DNA of 64,000 bases from Rhinopithecus roxellana (Eukaryota; Chordata; Mammalia; Primates; Cercopithecidae), in the NCBI RefSeq assembly GCF_007565055.1, contig NC_044556.1:134391808-134455807 (forward strand), given 5' to 3'. The notes below the pieces were generated by a model that saw nothing but the letters and a program-made list of their open reading frames with translations, ran no database searches and was not told the DNA's origin. Of this stretch, positions 12,001 through 23,168 are shown in pieces; the first letter of the stretch is position 1; every line of letters begins with the position of its first letter. Both the position numbers and the translations under genes were made by a program.

Positions 12001-12787
12001 GACATTGTGTCTCTTCAGGAGGCCAGGCAGAGAACAAAAAATAAATAAAACTAAGGGCTCTAGGGTCCCTAATGATGCAATAGGCAGGGAAATAAATTTA
12101 AATACAACTAAGCAGAAAGGAGAAGTAGTGGCCACTTTTTATTTTCCTTAAATCTAGGGATATTGGCACCAAAAATTAAACTTCAATAATTTATGAGGTT
12201 AAAGTGCTTCTGCCTTCTGCCCTAAACCATGAAAAAAGGTCTTCACCCCAAGGAAGCAACATGTGACTCTCAAAGCATGTACTCTCTCATTTGCTGCTGA
12301 CCTCGCTGCCCATCCCCTTTCCCCTGACTCCTCTGTGTGTCCTCAAGGGCCATATTTTATTCAGTGTCTTCTCCCCTCTGGGTTCTAGGTAGAGGCCAAT
12401 GTGACTCTGACCTGCTATTTCTAAAACGGAGCTTGCAAAGTGAACAGTGGGCTCTTCTCCTCTTTCTGAGTCTTCTGGGATGTCCTACAGATGCACTAGC
12501 TATGGAGCCCTTTAGTTGGGGAAGGGACCTGGGATGAAAAAGCTTAAGAACTGCTGGTCTAACATCAGACTTTGGCTTTCAGAAACATTAGTATATGTCC
12601 CGAGTCAAATTGGTGATGGACGGCTCTGGATTGAAAGTAACTATATATGAACATATTCTTAGAAAATATGTTTTATTGATTTAGCAATAAGAATCAGATG
12701 GATCCTATTAGGAGCCATGGAAGGGAGAAAATGGACTGTTATGGACCTGAGACCTCTGGGGAAATGGTTTTCTAAAATATGGTCATC
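12001..12787. other. Non-coding, no recognised element
   Basis: Moderate GC and no obvious repeat. Short open frames only. Nothing supports a gene. Confidence 0.5.
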
Positions 12788-12932
12788 ACTGGGGGATTTG
12801 TTAGAATTGCAGATTCTCAGGCCTCTCCATAGACTTAGTGGACCAAACATTTTGAGGGTGAGGGCCCAACAACTGTGTTTAACAAGCCCTCCCGGTGATT
12901 CTGATGTGTGTTAAAGTTTAAGAACCAGTGTA
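12788..12932. mobile_element. MER5A-type hAT-Charlie element, left end missing
   Basis: The run 'ggatttgttagaattgcaga', 'tgtgtttaacaagccctccc' and 'ggtgattctgatgtgtgtta', ending 'agtttaagaaccagtg', follows the MER5A consensus from about its first quarter to its right terminus. The left 40-50 bases are absent. Confidence 0.8.
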
Positions 12933-12961
12933 CAAGGGGAAGAAAATAACTCAAGGCATAG

Positions 12962-13150
12962 ATCAGTGCGTCTCAAATTTTGTGTTGCCTCAGAATCCCC
13001 TGGAAAGCTTATTGAAACAAAGATCACTAGATCCCACTCTGTGAATGTCTGATTCAGTAGAGCTGGGGTGGGCAGAATTTGCATTCCTAACAAGTTCCTA
13101 GGTGGTGCTGATCCTGCTGGCCCCGGAACCACACTTGGAGAACCACCAGT
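12962..13150. mobile_element. MER5A-type hAT-Charlie element, near complete
   Basis: It starts 'atcagtgcgtctcaaatttt' and ends 'acacttggagaaccaccagt', the inverted termini of MER5A ('cagtggttctcaaa' and its complement). The middle has 'gattcagtagagctggggtg'. Its length of about 185 bp is the family's usual size. Only about 30 bp separate it from the previous copy. Confidence 0.84.
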
Positions 13151-13836
13151 CTTCATAAAAGATTTAGGCAAGTAGAAAACTTCCCTGGCTCCAGACTAGA
13201 AAAGGGTTTTCTGGTCTAAGGGGTTGGAAGGCAGGGGAGGAGGAGAAGTAATAACTACATAGACATGGCAGTAATTTATATAGAAAAATGTTCTTCTTCC
13301 TTCGGGCTCTAGGGAGACAGCAAAGCAGTAAGATTGTTGCTTTAGGCAGTCAGGGTTTTAGAATCACTCATTGACTTTCCTACTCTCCAGGTGTGGGAAT
13401 GGTTGGAAGGTAGGGGTACGCTGTCCAGAATAGGCCAGGTGAACAATCTTCAAAGTGGCCTGCATGAACCAGTGCCCAATCATGATGATGACATGTCCGT
13501 TGATACCTGAATGAAGAGATAAATTCATAGAAAATATTCTCCTCCTCACACCAAACCCCCTGAAAATGTAGCATGGGGAAGCATCCAGAACTCAACCATG
13601 AACTGAGGGAAAGTGGAGAAACCAAGATGGTGCATTTGAAAGGAGGCTATGTTGTTAGCACCTTTCATAGGCTCTTTGGAATAATGTGAAAAACAAAAAT
13701 TTTGAAATTTTATTTCAGTAATTCTTAGGAAACACAAGTGAAGTACAGTGCCTCATGATAGGGTTACCCTCCAAGCGTGGACCTGAAATGGTCACCTCAG
13801 GTGCCCTACCAAAGCAATTGCCCTGATGGGGGCATC
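13151..13836. other. Non-coding, no recognised element
   Basis: No repeat or gene recognised. Short antisense frames around 13364-13737 have no protein-like features. Confidence 0.5.
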
Positions 13837-14131
13837 AAATAGAAATTGAGTCATAGCCAGGAATGGTGGTGAGCACCTGTAGTCCCAGCTACTCGGTAGG
13901 CTGAGGCAGGAGGATTGCTTGAGGTCAGGAGTTCTGGGCTGCAGTGTGCTATGCCGACTGGGTGTCTGCACTAAGTTCAGCATCAATATGGTGACCTCCA
14001 GGAGAAGAGGACCACTAGGTTGCTTAAGGATGAGTGAACTGGACCAGGTCAGAAATGGAGCAGATCATGGCAACATAGCAAGACATTGTGTCTAAAATAA
14101 ATGAAAATAAATAAATAGAAATTGAGTCATA
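13837..14131 (+). pseudogene. 7SL RNA (SRP RNA) retropseudogene with target-site duplications
   Basis: The body at 13856-14093 matches 7SL RNA beyond the Alu-like part. After 'gcttgaggtcaggagttctg' it has S-domain sequence absent from Alu: 'gtgtgctatgccgactgggt', 'gcactaagttcagcatcaat', 'atggtgacctccaggagaag' and 'tgaactggaccaggtcagaa'. It then jumps from 'gagcagatca' to 'tggcaacatagcaagac', so roughly 60 nt of the 3' part are deleted. An A-rich tail (14094-14112) follows. The 19-bp direct repeat 'aaatagaaattgagtcata' flanks it exactly (13837-13855, 14113-14131), proving L1-mediated insertion. It is not expected to be functional. Confidence 0.95.
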
Positions 14132-14535
14132 AAACATAAAATGACTAATTTTGAAGAAACAATTGGTAAAACTCAAATGGAGGGACATTCTTTCAAACAA
14201 CTGGCCTATGCATTCAAATATATATATATGGTAAACAAATGTATATTCTGTAAACAAATTATTTACCAAAAAATTAAAAATTCTCCATCTGCGTATGATG
14301 AGGTATTTTATTTTTGTCATTAATGGTCGCCTGCATCTTAGATTATGGCATTGTATCAATAGTTTTCTAAATTTGAACAAAAATGAATATGGCTTTGTGA
14401 ACTGAGATCTGTACCTGCTATGCCCATACCCATATCCTTATGCTTAACACTTTTTCAGAATAGTGATGACCAGAATAGTGAAGGTCATAGTTCAGCACCT
14501 TAGAGAACTTACACACCAAGAACAGGAATTGCTTA
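14132..14535. other. AT-rich non-coding DNA
   Basis: No repeat family or gene recognised. The 118-codon minus frame at 14024-14380 runs across the 7SL pseudogene edge and is not protein-like. Confidence 0.5.
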
Positions 14536-14713
14536 TTTTTCCTTCCTTTTTCTCTTTTCTTTCTTTCTTCCTTTCTTCCTTCCTTCCTTCCTTCCTTCCT
14601 TCCTTCCTTCCTTCCTTCCTTCCTTCCTTTCCTTTCCTTGACTTTCCTTGACTTTCCTTTCCTTTCCTTCCTTTCCTTCCTTTCCTTCCTTCCTTCCTTC
14701 TTTCTTTCTTTCT
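14536..14713. repeat. (TTCC)n pyrimidine tract at an Alu tail
   Basis: About 180 bases of TTCC/TTTCC repeats directly abut the poly-T side of the minus-strand Alu at 14714. The microsatellite therefore most likely grew out of the Alu A-tail (GGAA on the Alu strand). Confidence 0.95.
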
Positions 14714-14991
14714 GACAAAGTCTCACTCTGTCACCTAGGCTGGAGTACAGTGGCGTAATCTCGGTTCACTGCAATTTCTGCCACCAGGGTTCAAGCAATT
14801 CTCCTGCCTCAGCCTCCCGGGTAGCTGGGATTACAGGGATACACCACCACACTTGGCTAATTTCTGTATTTTTAGTAAAGACGAGGTTTCTCCGTTTTGG
14901 TCAGGCTGGTCTCAAACTGCTGACCTCAGGTGATCCACCCACCTGGGCCTCCCAAAGTACTGGGATTACAGGTGCGAGCCCACACCCGGCC
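14714..14991 (-). mobile_element. Alu SINE (AluS-like), reverse
   Basis: Reads 'gacaaagtctcactctgtca' through 'agcccacacccggcc', a full Alu in reverse orientation, moderately diverged ('gatacaccaccacacttggc'). Confidence 0.95.
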
Positions 14992-15655
14992 TGATGCATA
15001 TTTATTGAGCACCTATGTCTACAAAGAACTGTACTAGATTGTGAAATTACTGGAATCACAATTTCTGTGTTTGAGGACACAGCACCACCACGTCTTACAC
15101 TGTATAGACAAACCTTGTCAATTTAATATGTTTCATATGTTTGCAAGAAGCAATTATTTTAAAAGATAGTTGATTCAGAAATACCTTAACATGGGACATA
15201 GCAATGTTATGAGGGAATGCAATGACAGAAGTTTCTGGTGAGCTCTCAGGACTACTTAAAAGGGAGAGAAGAATGACGTTTTGTCGTGGCTTTCCCAAGA
15301 ATGACACTAGTTTTTGGTATTACAGTTATTAGAAAGTTATACTATATAGTGTGTTGGGCAGTAACATCCCAGGCTTTGAAAATTCTACAAAACAATCACA
15401 TTCCCTTTGGTTTTACCCACCTATGCTTCTCAGTAGTCTAACTTCTTTTTCTGAGACTAAATTAGAACACATTATCTTGACCCACTCTGGAACTGTCTTC
15501 ACTGAATTATGCCCGAGGCTTATGCCCTTGGCATTTACTAAGGAATATTACATAGCCTTATGAATTATGAAGTTCATTGCTTCATTTGTCATAGAAGTAA
15601 GGACATTGTCTAACATATCACTTGCTGTCCCTCCTGTGACAGTCTATCCAAAAAC
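14992..15655. other. Non-coding, minor MIR/L2-like start
   Basis: 14995-15060 ('atttattgagcacctatgtc') resembles a MIR or L2 start. The rest shows no repeat or gene I can name. Confidence 0.45.
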
Positions 15656-15792
15656 TTTTCCTTCTTTCTTTCTTCCTTTCTTCCTCCCTTCCATCCTCCC
15701 TTTCTCACTCCTTTTCTTCTTTCCTTCCTTCCTTCCTCCCTCCCTTCCTTGCTTTTTTCCTTCCTGTCTACCTTCTTTTTCTTTCTTTTCTA
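15656..15792. repeat. (TTCC/CTTT)n pyrimidine tract
   Basis: An imperfect polypyrimidine tract on the plus strand, the third purine/pyrimidine tract within about 4 kb. The 84-codon frame over it (F/P/S/L-rich) is an artefact. Confidence 0.92.
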
Positions 15793-17495
15793 AGCTTCTG
15801 ATGCCAGTAAACCTATATTAAGTTCTAATGACGTTAACTGCAGAGAACCATGCCCCTTCCCCCATCTTGATGTCCTAATTTATTTTATAATTCCTTAGTT
15901 TTAATTTATTTTCACTTGTGTTATTTTATTTCCTAATTTTATTTTATTTTTTGTAATTGGTCATTTGCTTTGATTCCATTTTTGCCAAACAGTATTCTAA
16001 TAAATTATTACTTCCTAGGTACCTTGATATCAGGAAGAATAGCAATGGCAGAAAATGTTTCATCTTGCATGCCAGCACAGACCAATGGCAATGGATGTCT
16101 GAATCACTGTGTTACAAGGAAAAGAGTGCTGTGTTTAACTAGCAATGTCTGCTCTGAGCATGGCAGGAGAAATTATTGGCACCTCTGTCAGATATCTGAT
16201 ACCTATTTCTAAATAGAATACATACATATTCTAAGAACAAGAAAAGCATAAACAAATTAGTAAATTACTTTCTGACTTCTAAACCAGTAACTTGTGAGTT
16301 TCATTAACCCACATCCATTCCCCACAGCATGAATATACCTATGTGAAATGAAAAACTGAGTTTTTACACCTCACATTGAAATGAGATCTTTTTCCTAAAT
16401 CTTACTAGCCCCTGCCTCAGGAGCAGGTAAAATAGGCTCTAGAAGGGGAGATTTAAGGAGCCTGGTTGTGAAATCTCCCACTATCTATTGAAGATAGGAA
16501 AGTTTGCAATTAGAGATCCATTTCTTTAGATTTTAGAAGTTCACTCTTCATGAATCCTTTACTAAAAGAAACATAGTCCTAGAGGGGTAATAATTTAGCT
16601 CTTACTGGCTAATTGGTTGACTACTAGTTAAAGAAGATGGGAGAGTGGGGATGGGGGATAGGATGAGGATATGAACAGTCCTAAGGAGGCATGGCAGAGC
16701 CAGATTTTGCTTGTTTCACAGTCTTGTCTGGACTTTAAGCAATGAGTAAACTTATAAATGCATCATTGTTGGCCATAAATAATGGGGCATATGGCACTTC
16801 TCTAACAAGGCGTCGAAAGGAGCATGTAGGCAACCATTAATGACACAAATAAAGCCCCTCATCATATGCAGATGGAGAATTCTTAATTTTTTGGTAAATA
16901 ATTTGTTACTCAACTCCTCTTAAATCCAATAGACATGTTTCTGAGAGGAACTTATTTTTTAAATAGGCAGATTAGGAACAAAAGGTACTCCCCCCTCATT
17001 CTTTCATTCATTGCATTCTGTGAATAAATAAGTGTTTCTCTTCTGTGCTTACAGGGGTCTAGTATGGTACAGTGCTACTCAGGAGGCAAAAGTAATGGAA
17101 GACGCAGTTCCTGCCTCTGCAGAGGTTATGTCTGGGTTGGGAGATGAGTGATATGTACTTGAAACAACAGGTGAATAATACCTGCCTGGATAAAATCAAA
17201 CATGAGGGTATTTGTTTCAGACTGCAAACACTATTGAATTCAGAGACAAGAAAGATCATACAAGGAGAGAAATCAAAGAACATTCACTTTGAAAGGGATT
17301 ACAAGAAGCTGCTTTCCTGTCTCAGGTGTCTGCGGTAAACTGTGGCTGTTATCACCCTGGGAAATCCCTGAAATCAAGACTGTGTGATATTCCACACCTG
17401 CCCTGGACAGAATTCCACTCCAAGAACATCCTATTAACCACCTAGAGAAGGAAAGCAACCATGGCCTCTTAAAATTTTATTTTTGATCACTCACA
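15793..17495. other. Non-coding stretch with a weak L2-like part
   Basis: About 17000-17180 resembles L2 ('ttctttcattcattgcattc'). 16015-16210 contains a short ATG frame (MAENVSSCMPAQ...) with no splice logic or known domain. No gene can be supported. Confidence 0.45.
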
Positions 17496-17720
17496 GGTCA
17501 GGCACAGTGACTCAGGACTGTAATCCCAGCACTTTGGGAGGCCGAGGCTGGGTATGGTGGCATGTGCCTGTTAGTCCCAGCTACTCGGGAGGCTGAGGCA
17601 GGAGAATCGCTTGAACCCAGGAGGCGGAGGTTGCAGTGAGCTGAGATTGCGCCATTGCACTCCAACCTGGGCAACAAGAGTGAAACTCCATCTCAAAAAA
17701 TAAAAATAAAAAATATATAT
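17496..17720 (+). mobile_element. Alu SINE with internal deletion
   Basis: Starts 'ggtcaggcacagtgactcag', then after 'gggaggccgagg' jumps directly to 'ctgggtatggtggcatgtgc'. About 90 bases spanning the end of the left monomer are therefore missing. The right monomer is intact to 'gaaactccatctcaaaaaat'. Confidence 0.92.
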
Positions 17721-17722
17721 TC

Positions 17723-18036
17723 GCCGGGCGCGGTGGCTCAAGCCTGTAATCCCAGCACTTTGGGAGGCCGAGACGGGCGGATCACGAGGTCAGGAGATCG
17801 AGACCATCCTGGCTAACACGGTGAAACCCCGTCTCTACTAAAAAATACAAAAAACTAGCCGGGCGAGGTGGCGGGCGCCTGTAGTCTCAGCTACTCGGGA
17901 GGCTGAGGCAGGAGAATGGCGTAAACCCAGGAGGCGGAGCTTGCAGTGAGCTGAGATCCGGCCACTGCACTCCAGCCCGGGTGACAGAGCCAGACTCTGT
18001 CTCAAAAAAAAAAAAAAAAGAAAAAAAAAGAAAAAA
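17723..18036 (+). mobile_element. AluY-type SINE (Old World monkey type), little diverged
   Basis: Full-length young Alu: 'gccgggcgcggtggctcaag', 'actagccgggcgaggtggcg', 'gagatccggccactgcactc'. It inserted at the A/T-rich tail of the preceding Alu. An approximate duplication of 'aaaaatatatattc' flanks it. The tail is A-rich with G interruptions. Confidence 0.95.
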
Positions 18037-19040
18037 TATATATATTCATCAAAGGAATGAGCATCAAGGACACTTGTATTATTTTCTCCCATGAGTTTCA
18101 GATTTTGAAAGTTTGTCTAGTAGACAATTTGTATTTGCATAATAATGGATTTGCTTCTACAGATCAGTACAACTAGTTTTTGTCTCTTGGACTCAATATA
18201 ATTATAGTAAAATGCAAAGAAACATGACATTTTCGCCTGATCTCAGTCATCTCAAGTAAATGAAAAGCTTCTTGAGATTATGTTTGGCCCTGTTCATTCT
18301 TGCGGAGAATGAAACACACTTTCTAGTCGTGGAATGTTGCCTTCGGTTGGAGCTTCTCCCCATGATATGTGTGTGATCCTTACACCATGAACCAAAATAC
18401 ATTCCAGAAGGATTTAAGAAGTCATTGTAGAAAATACAACAGTAATTTTTAAAACTAAAATAAAATTTAGATGAATATTTATCTTTCTCACATTTGAGAA
18501 ATAGAGCTATTAAAATATGAAGAAAAAAATTATAAAGTTTTCAGCACATGAAAGTTAAATTCCTCTTCACGTAAAAAAAAACTAAAGGCAAACAAAAAGT
18601 AAGAATATATTCTTATTAATAACCTTCATTTATAAAGCACTCATATAATCAAAAAGAAAATATTTTCTCAATAGAAAGATTGGCAAAGGGCACTGACAAT
18701 TTTAAGAAGAAAAAATAACCATAGCTATTTAAAACCTGTTTAAGTGGTCAGTATTAATAGTAGTGTGGAAATGGAAATTAGAGTAAGACACTCAGTCTGA
18801 TCTATCACTTTACTACATATTTCAAAAATAATAATACTTAATACCGGCAAGGGAATAGATTTTCTGGAAAGCATTCTGGCAATATGTGCTAAAAAACTTT
18901 AAAGTTCCCAAACAGGGAAAGAACATATTTATATTATTATTTATAATGGCCAAAAACTGGGGAGAAAAATAGATCTCTAAAGAAAAAGTAAAAGGTTCAA
19001 ATAATTAAAATGTGTAGGGGAAGAATTTTTTTGTTTTAGT

Positions 19041-19354
19041 TTTTTTGTTTGTTTGTTTGTTTGTTTTTTCTGAGACAAGGTCAGGCTTTATCACCCAGGC
19101 TAGAGTATAGTGGTGCAATCTCTGCTCACTGCAACTTCCGCCTACTGGGCTCAAGCGATCCTTCCACCTCAGCCTCCAGAGTATCTGGAATTATGGGAAT
19201 GCACCACCACAACTGGCTAATTTTTTGTATTTTTTGTAGAGATAGGGTTTTGCCATGTTGACCAGGCTGGTCTTGAACTCCTGGCCTCAAGTGATCTGCC
19301 AACCTCGGCCTCCCAAAGTGCTGGGATTATAGGCATGAACCATTGCCCCTGGCC
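19041..19354 (-). mobile_element. Alu SINE (old, AluJ-like), reverse
   Basis: Poly-T side '(tttg)n' then 'gagacaaggtcaggctttat' through 'aaccattgcccctggcc'. It has AluJ-type features ('ctcctggcctcaagtgatct'). Confidence 0.94.
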
Positions 19355-19480
19355 TCAGTGGAAGAAATGTTGACGAAACTGTGAAATCATGAAAAAATTT
19401 GTATGAAATAATGCTAAATTAAAAAACTACACATAGCTATATATGCACTACAATTTCATTTATTTAAAACCTATGTATCA

Positions 19481-19612
19481 CTGGGCACAGTGGCTCATGC
19501 CTGTAATCCTGGCACTTTGGGAGGCTGAGTCAGGAGGATTACTTGAGCCCAGGAGTTCAAGACCGGCCTGGGCAACATAGTGAAACTCTAGTCTCTGTTA
19601 AAAATTTTTAAG
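19481..19612 (+). mobile_element. Free left Alu monomer or 3'-truncated Alu
   Basis: Only the left arm is present: 'actgggcacagtggctcatg' to 'gaaactctagtctctgttaa', followed by an A/T-rich tail. A second complete Alu begins 10 bases later. Confidence 0.85.
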
Positions 19613-19621
19613 TTTTCTTTT

Positions 19622-19950
19622 GGCCAGGCACAGTGGCTCACGCCTGTAATCCCAGCACTTTGGGAGGCTGAGGCAGGTGGATCACCTGAGGTCAGGAGTT
19701 CGAGATCAGCCTGAGCAACACGGTGAAACCCCGTTTCTACTAAAAATACAAAATTACCCAAGCGTGGTGGCACATGCCTATAATCCCAGCTACTCAGGAA
19801 GCTGAGGCAGGAGAATCGCTTGAACCCGGGAGGCAGAGGATGCAGTGAGCCAAGATAGCACCACTGCACTCCAGCCTGGGCAACAAGAGTAAATCTCTGT
19901 CTCACCAAAAAATAAAAATAAAAAAATAAAAAAAATTAAAAAAAAATTAA
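19622..19950 (+). mobile_element. Alu SINE (AluS-like)
   Basis: Complete dimer from 'ggccaggcacagtggctcac' to 'aaatctctgtctcaccaaaa', with a long A/AT tail. The 106-codon minus frame inside is antisense Alu. Confidence 0.95.
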
Positions 19951-20149
19951 GTTTTTTAAAAAAGACCTATGTATCTATATATACGTGGAAAAAATTTAGA
20001 AGAAAATATATCAAAATAGTAAAATATTAACTTTGGGTTGTACTAATATAAATAATTTTTCTTCTTTGGACTTTTTCCTTGTTTTCCAAATCTTCTACAA
20101 TTATCATATATTACTCTCCCATGTTTTAAAAAGCAGCATATGAAATTTT

Positions 20150-21299
20150 AAAATGCAATGCCTGACCCAAATGGCAGATTCTAGAATGTTTCCATGTAAA
20201 CATTTAGCTTTTTCTAGTTGAGTTGTCTCCCAGAACATCCTCTGGATTCTGTAGTCTAGTGTTATGTTGTACCCTTAAACTGTTCTCAACTTACTCCCTC
20301 AGGGGCAGGTGTACTTCAGCGATAGATGATAGAATTCCTTAGGACTATACCTAAATTATTAAAAGTCAGGCCAAAGCTGATGGATTGGATGTGTGGTTTA
20401 CAGTAAGAAAAAAAAAAAAAATTGCCTGTCCCAAAGAAATAGCTAAAGGTGTCACCATCGGATTTCAGAAGCAAACTTTCTGCTCTGCAGTCTCCCCTGG
20501 AAGCCTTCCTTAAGTCCCTTGGAGGGTGAAGGGTGCCTCTCTTGGGTTTTCATACTGTCCTGACTTGATGTCAGCATTTTCTGCATTCTACTGAACTAAT
20601 CTGTTCACCTGTCTCCCACTCCTCCTTCCCCCTACCTCCAGGCCCCAACAGAGCTGTGAATTCCTTCCACACAAGCCTCTGTTTTACTCACCGCTGTAGC
20701 TTCAGAACACAGCCCTAGCCAGTCTGAATGATATTTCTTGTCTAGTGATTTCATCTGAAACTTGACCCTTAAAAATGAATTCAAATGAGAAGTGAAAATA
20801 TTAGTCTCTTGAATTAACATCAGTGAATGATGCATAATCCTGCCTGCTTCCTCAACTTGGTGTGGCGAATCACACATCTATAAAATTGGTGGTTTCAGAT
20901 TGTTCTGCCCAAAAGTGGTGGTATGAAACCCAACCCTTGTATCATTATCACATGCTCTCTTATAACTCTCCGTGTCCATCAGCAGACTAAGCATTAACTT
21001 AAATAAAGCTTTCTTTTAATGACTGCTTGGAAATGATCATGTAAAACCATGAAATCAAATTGAAAGTTTCTCGTTTCACTGAAATTGGACCAACATTGAC
21101 TTCACACACCAACTGCTGGTGGGTCAGGGGCCTCTTCTCTGCTGTCTCCCAGTCTCTTATTTGTTCAGCCAGAGGCCAAGGTGAGGTTGAACTCTACATC
21201 CTACAGGAATCCTGAGAGACTCGAAACGGGTAAAATCCTTCCATCTGGGACTTGCCTATAATGGAGCATCAGTGTTGTTTGCTCTGTAGGACCAACTGG
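20150..21299. other. Non-coding, no recognised element
   Basis: No repeat or gene recognised. An A run lies at about 20406-20421. Confidence 0.5.
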
Positions 21300-21545
21300 A
21301 GAATCAGCATCCTACAAGGGCCCTCTGCTCTGTGAAACCTTGCCTACCGTGATATCCTCCTTTGAGTCCCACCCAACTTTGATAAGCTTCTCCCTATTTC
21401 TGTTTCTTTCACTATCCTGTAAATTCCTTGAAGGTTGGAACAGTATTTCATATATTTTTGTGGCATGAGTGCCTAGCACTGTGCTTGAAATACAGTCAAT
21501 AATTAATTGAATTGAACCACTGGGGAAAAGGATGTTTTTAGATGC
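21300..21545 (-). repeat. L2-like LINE 3' end
   Basis: Reverse L2-type text: 'cctgtaaattccttgaaggt' and 'gcctagcactgtgcttgaaa', ending 'aattaattgaattgaacc'. It is diverged. Confidence 0.5.
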
Positions 21546-21724
21546 TTATTATATTTTTAGACTCACTCTGGGAGTTACAACCACTTTTATACAGAAATAT
21601 AAGCTTCTTCTAGGACATAGTATGGTTAGTAGAAAATTTTTCATAGTAGCGTAGGGCAGGTGAGCCCCAAATTGGAGCTTAGCCACAAAGGGTTCTTGGC
21701 TTTGCTTAGAAAAGAATTGTTTTC

Positions 21725-21912
21725 TAACTTTTAAGTTCAGGGGTACAAGTGCAGTTTTGTTACATAGATAAGCTTGTGTCATGGGGTTTGTTGGACAGAT
21801 TATTTCATTACCCAGGTATTAAGCCTAGTACTCATTAGTTATTTTTCCTGATCCTCTCCCTCCTCCTACCCTCCACTCTCAGAAAGGCCTCAGTGGTGTT
21901 GTTCCCCTCTTT
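21725..21912 (-). mobile_element. L1 3' end fragment
   Basis: Reverse L1 3' UTR/ORF2 end: 'ttttaagttcaggggtacaa', 'cattacccaggtattaagcc' and 'gatcctctccctcctcctac', truncated after 'gttgttcccctc'. Confidence 0.85.
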
Positions 21913-22320
21913 TAAGAGTGAGCCAGTGGTAGAACAAAACGGCTTTATGAAGGTGACAGTATTACTGCTCCGAGACTGCTCCTGCAAAGCAGGAGATCCC
22001 ATAGGCGGTGTGTGGAGAGGAGCAGCTCAGAGGCCATTTTGTAGTTATAGTTATAACCACTTTTAATTACATGCAAATTAAGGGGCGGATTATGCAGAAA
22101 CTTCTAGGAAAAGGGTGGTGACTTTCAGGTGGCAAGGCTGTTGCCACAGAAAGGGGAGGTAACTTTGGGGTGTTGCATGGCAATGGTAAACTGACATGGC
22201 ACACTGGTAGGCATGTCCTGTGGAAAGCTGCTTCTACCCTTTCCCTGTTTCAGCTAGTCCTCAATTTGGTCTGGTGTCTGAGCCCCATCTCCAGAGTCAT
22301 GTCCCATCTCCTACCTCAAT
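21913..22320. repeat. LTR-like interspersed repeat, family not assigned
   Basis: The block 'gagtgagccagtggtagaac' ... 'gcaaattaaggggcggatta' ... 'ggtaaactgacatggcacac' ... 'tagtcctcaatttggtctgg' is familiar as a dispersed primate repeat, probably an LTR. I cannot name it safely. No open frame of note. Confidence 0.5.
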
Positions 22321-22480
22321 AGTTCTATGACTTTAGCAACTTTATATATTAACAAGTTAATATCTCTTGAGCCTCCATTTTCTGATCCATAAAACGGGGA
22401 GCGATACTAACTGTATTTTTGTCAAGATTAAATGAAATTATGCCACTCCCCTGGCACATAGTAGGGGGTTAAAAATCTCA
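22321..22480 (-). repeat. MIR SINE
   Basis: Reverse MIR: 'atctcttgagcctccatttt', 'ctgatccataaaacggggag', 'aagattaaatgaaattatgc', 'ctggcacatagtaggggg'. Confidence 0.72.
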
Positions 22481-22596
22481 CAGCTGGGTTTAGAGTTTCC
22501 CGCATGCCTACCAAAACAAATTTTCCCACCAAAGCTTTTCCCTTCTCCTTAAGAATCTTATTTTTTTTTTCCATGAGAACCGACGATCCTTTAGAG

Positions 22597-22838
22597 CAGG
22601 GCTCAAGCAAACATTGTTTGTAAAAGCCCAGATATTTTAGGCTTTGCAGGCTGCAGGGTATCTGTTGTATATTCTTCTTTGTTTTTGCTATTATTGTTTT
22701 CGTTTTGTTTCTTTACACCTTTACCTTTTTTGCCTTCTTTACCTTTTAAAATGTAAAACCATTCTGAGCTCATGGGCTATACAAAAGCCTCTAGCCAGAT
22801 TGGACCCACAACCTATAGTTTGCTGAACCCCACTGTGA
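22597..22838. mobile_element. hAT-Charlie-type element (MER1-like)
   Basis: 'gctcaagcaaacattgtttg', 'gatattttaggctttgcagg' and the right end 'cctatagtttgctgaacccc' are the familiar ends of a non-autonomous hAT element ('ggcaaactttttctgtaaag' ... 'gtagtttgccgacccc'). The central part is replaced by T-rich sequence. Confidence 0.65.
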
Positions 22839-23005
22839 ATCAGTGGTTCTCAAAGTGTAGTCCCCTAACCAGCAGCATCAACATCTTTTGGGAGTTTGTT
22901 CAAAGATGCAAATTCTTGGGCCCCATCCCAAACCTACTGAATCAGAAATTCTCAAGTTGGGCCCAGTAATCTGTATAGTAATAAGCCTTCCAGGTGATTC
23001 TGATG
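22839..23005. mobile_element. MER5A-type hAT-Charlie element
   Basis: 'tcagtggttctcaaagtgta', 'ttgggccccatcccaaacct', 'actgaatcagaaattctcaa' and 'ccaggtgattctgatgcagg' match MER5A along nearly its whole length. Confidence 0.85.
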
Positions 23006-23009
23006 CAGG

Positions 23010-23168
23010 CATTCAACAGTGATTGCATATTAAAATCACCCTTAAAACATTCAATACCCAGGCTTCACCCTATATTAAATCAGAAACTCTGGGGGCAGGA
23101 CGAGGCATCAGTTGTTTAAAGCCCTGCAGCTGATTCAATGTGCAGCCACAGCTGAAAACCACTGGTAT
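23010..23168. mobile_element. MER5/MER20-group hAT element
   Basis: 'tgattgcatattaaaatcac', 'ttaaatcagaaactctgggg' and 'gtgcagccacagctgaaaac', ending 'cactgg', fit the related hAT-Charlie family. It follows the MER5A copy within a few bases. Confidence 0.7.

Larger units (their letters stand above)
18600..20140 (+). mobile_element. Old L1-like LINE 3' part, broken by Alus
   Basis: Segments at about 18740-19030, 19380-19475 and 19975-20140 read like the 3' third of an old LINE: 'attctggcaatatgtgctaa', 'tttataatggccaaaaactg', and 'ctttttccttgttttccaaa' ahead of the end. Alus at 19041, 19481 and 19622 interrupt it. Assignment is by resemblance only. Confidence 0.5.

Noticed and set aside
11579..12151. 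Overlapping 91-152 codon frames on both strands
   Set aside because: They are translations of the GGAA/GGGA purine tract; low-complexity products in every phase.
15957..16212. Possible exon with 'cttcctaggtacc' acceptor-like start and MAENVSSCMPAQ... frame
   Set aside because: Stop codon follows without a good donor, no known protein matched by eye, likely old repeat.
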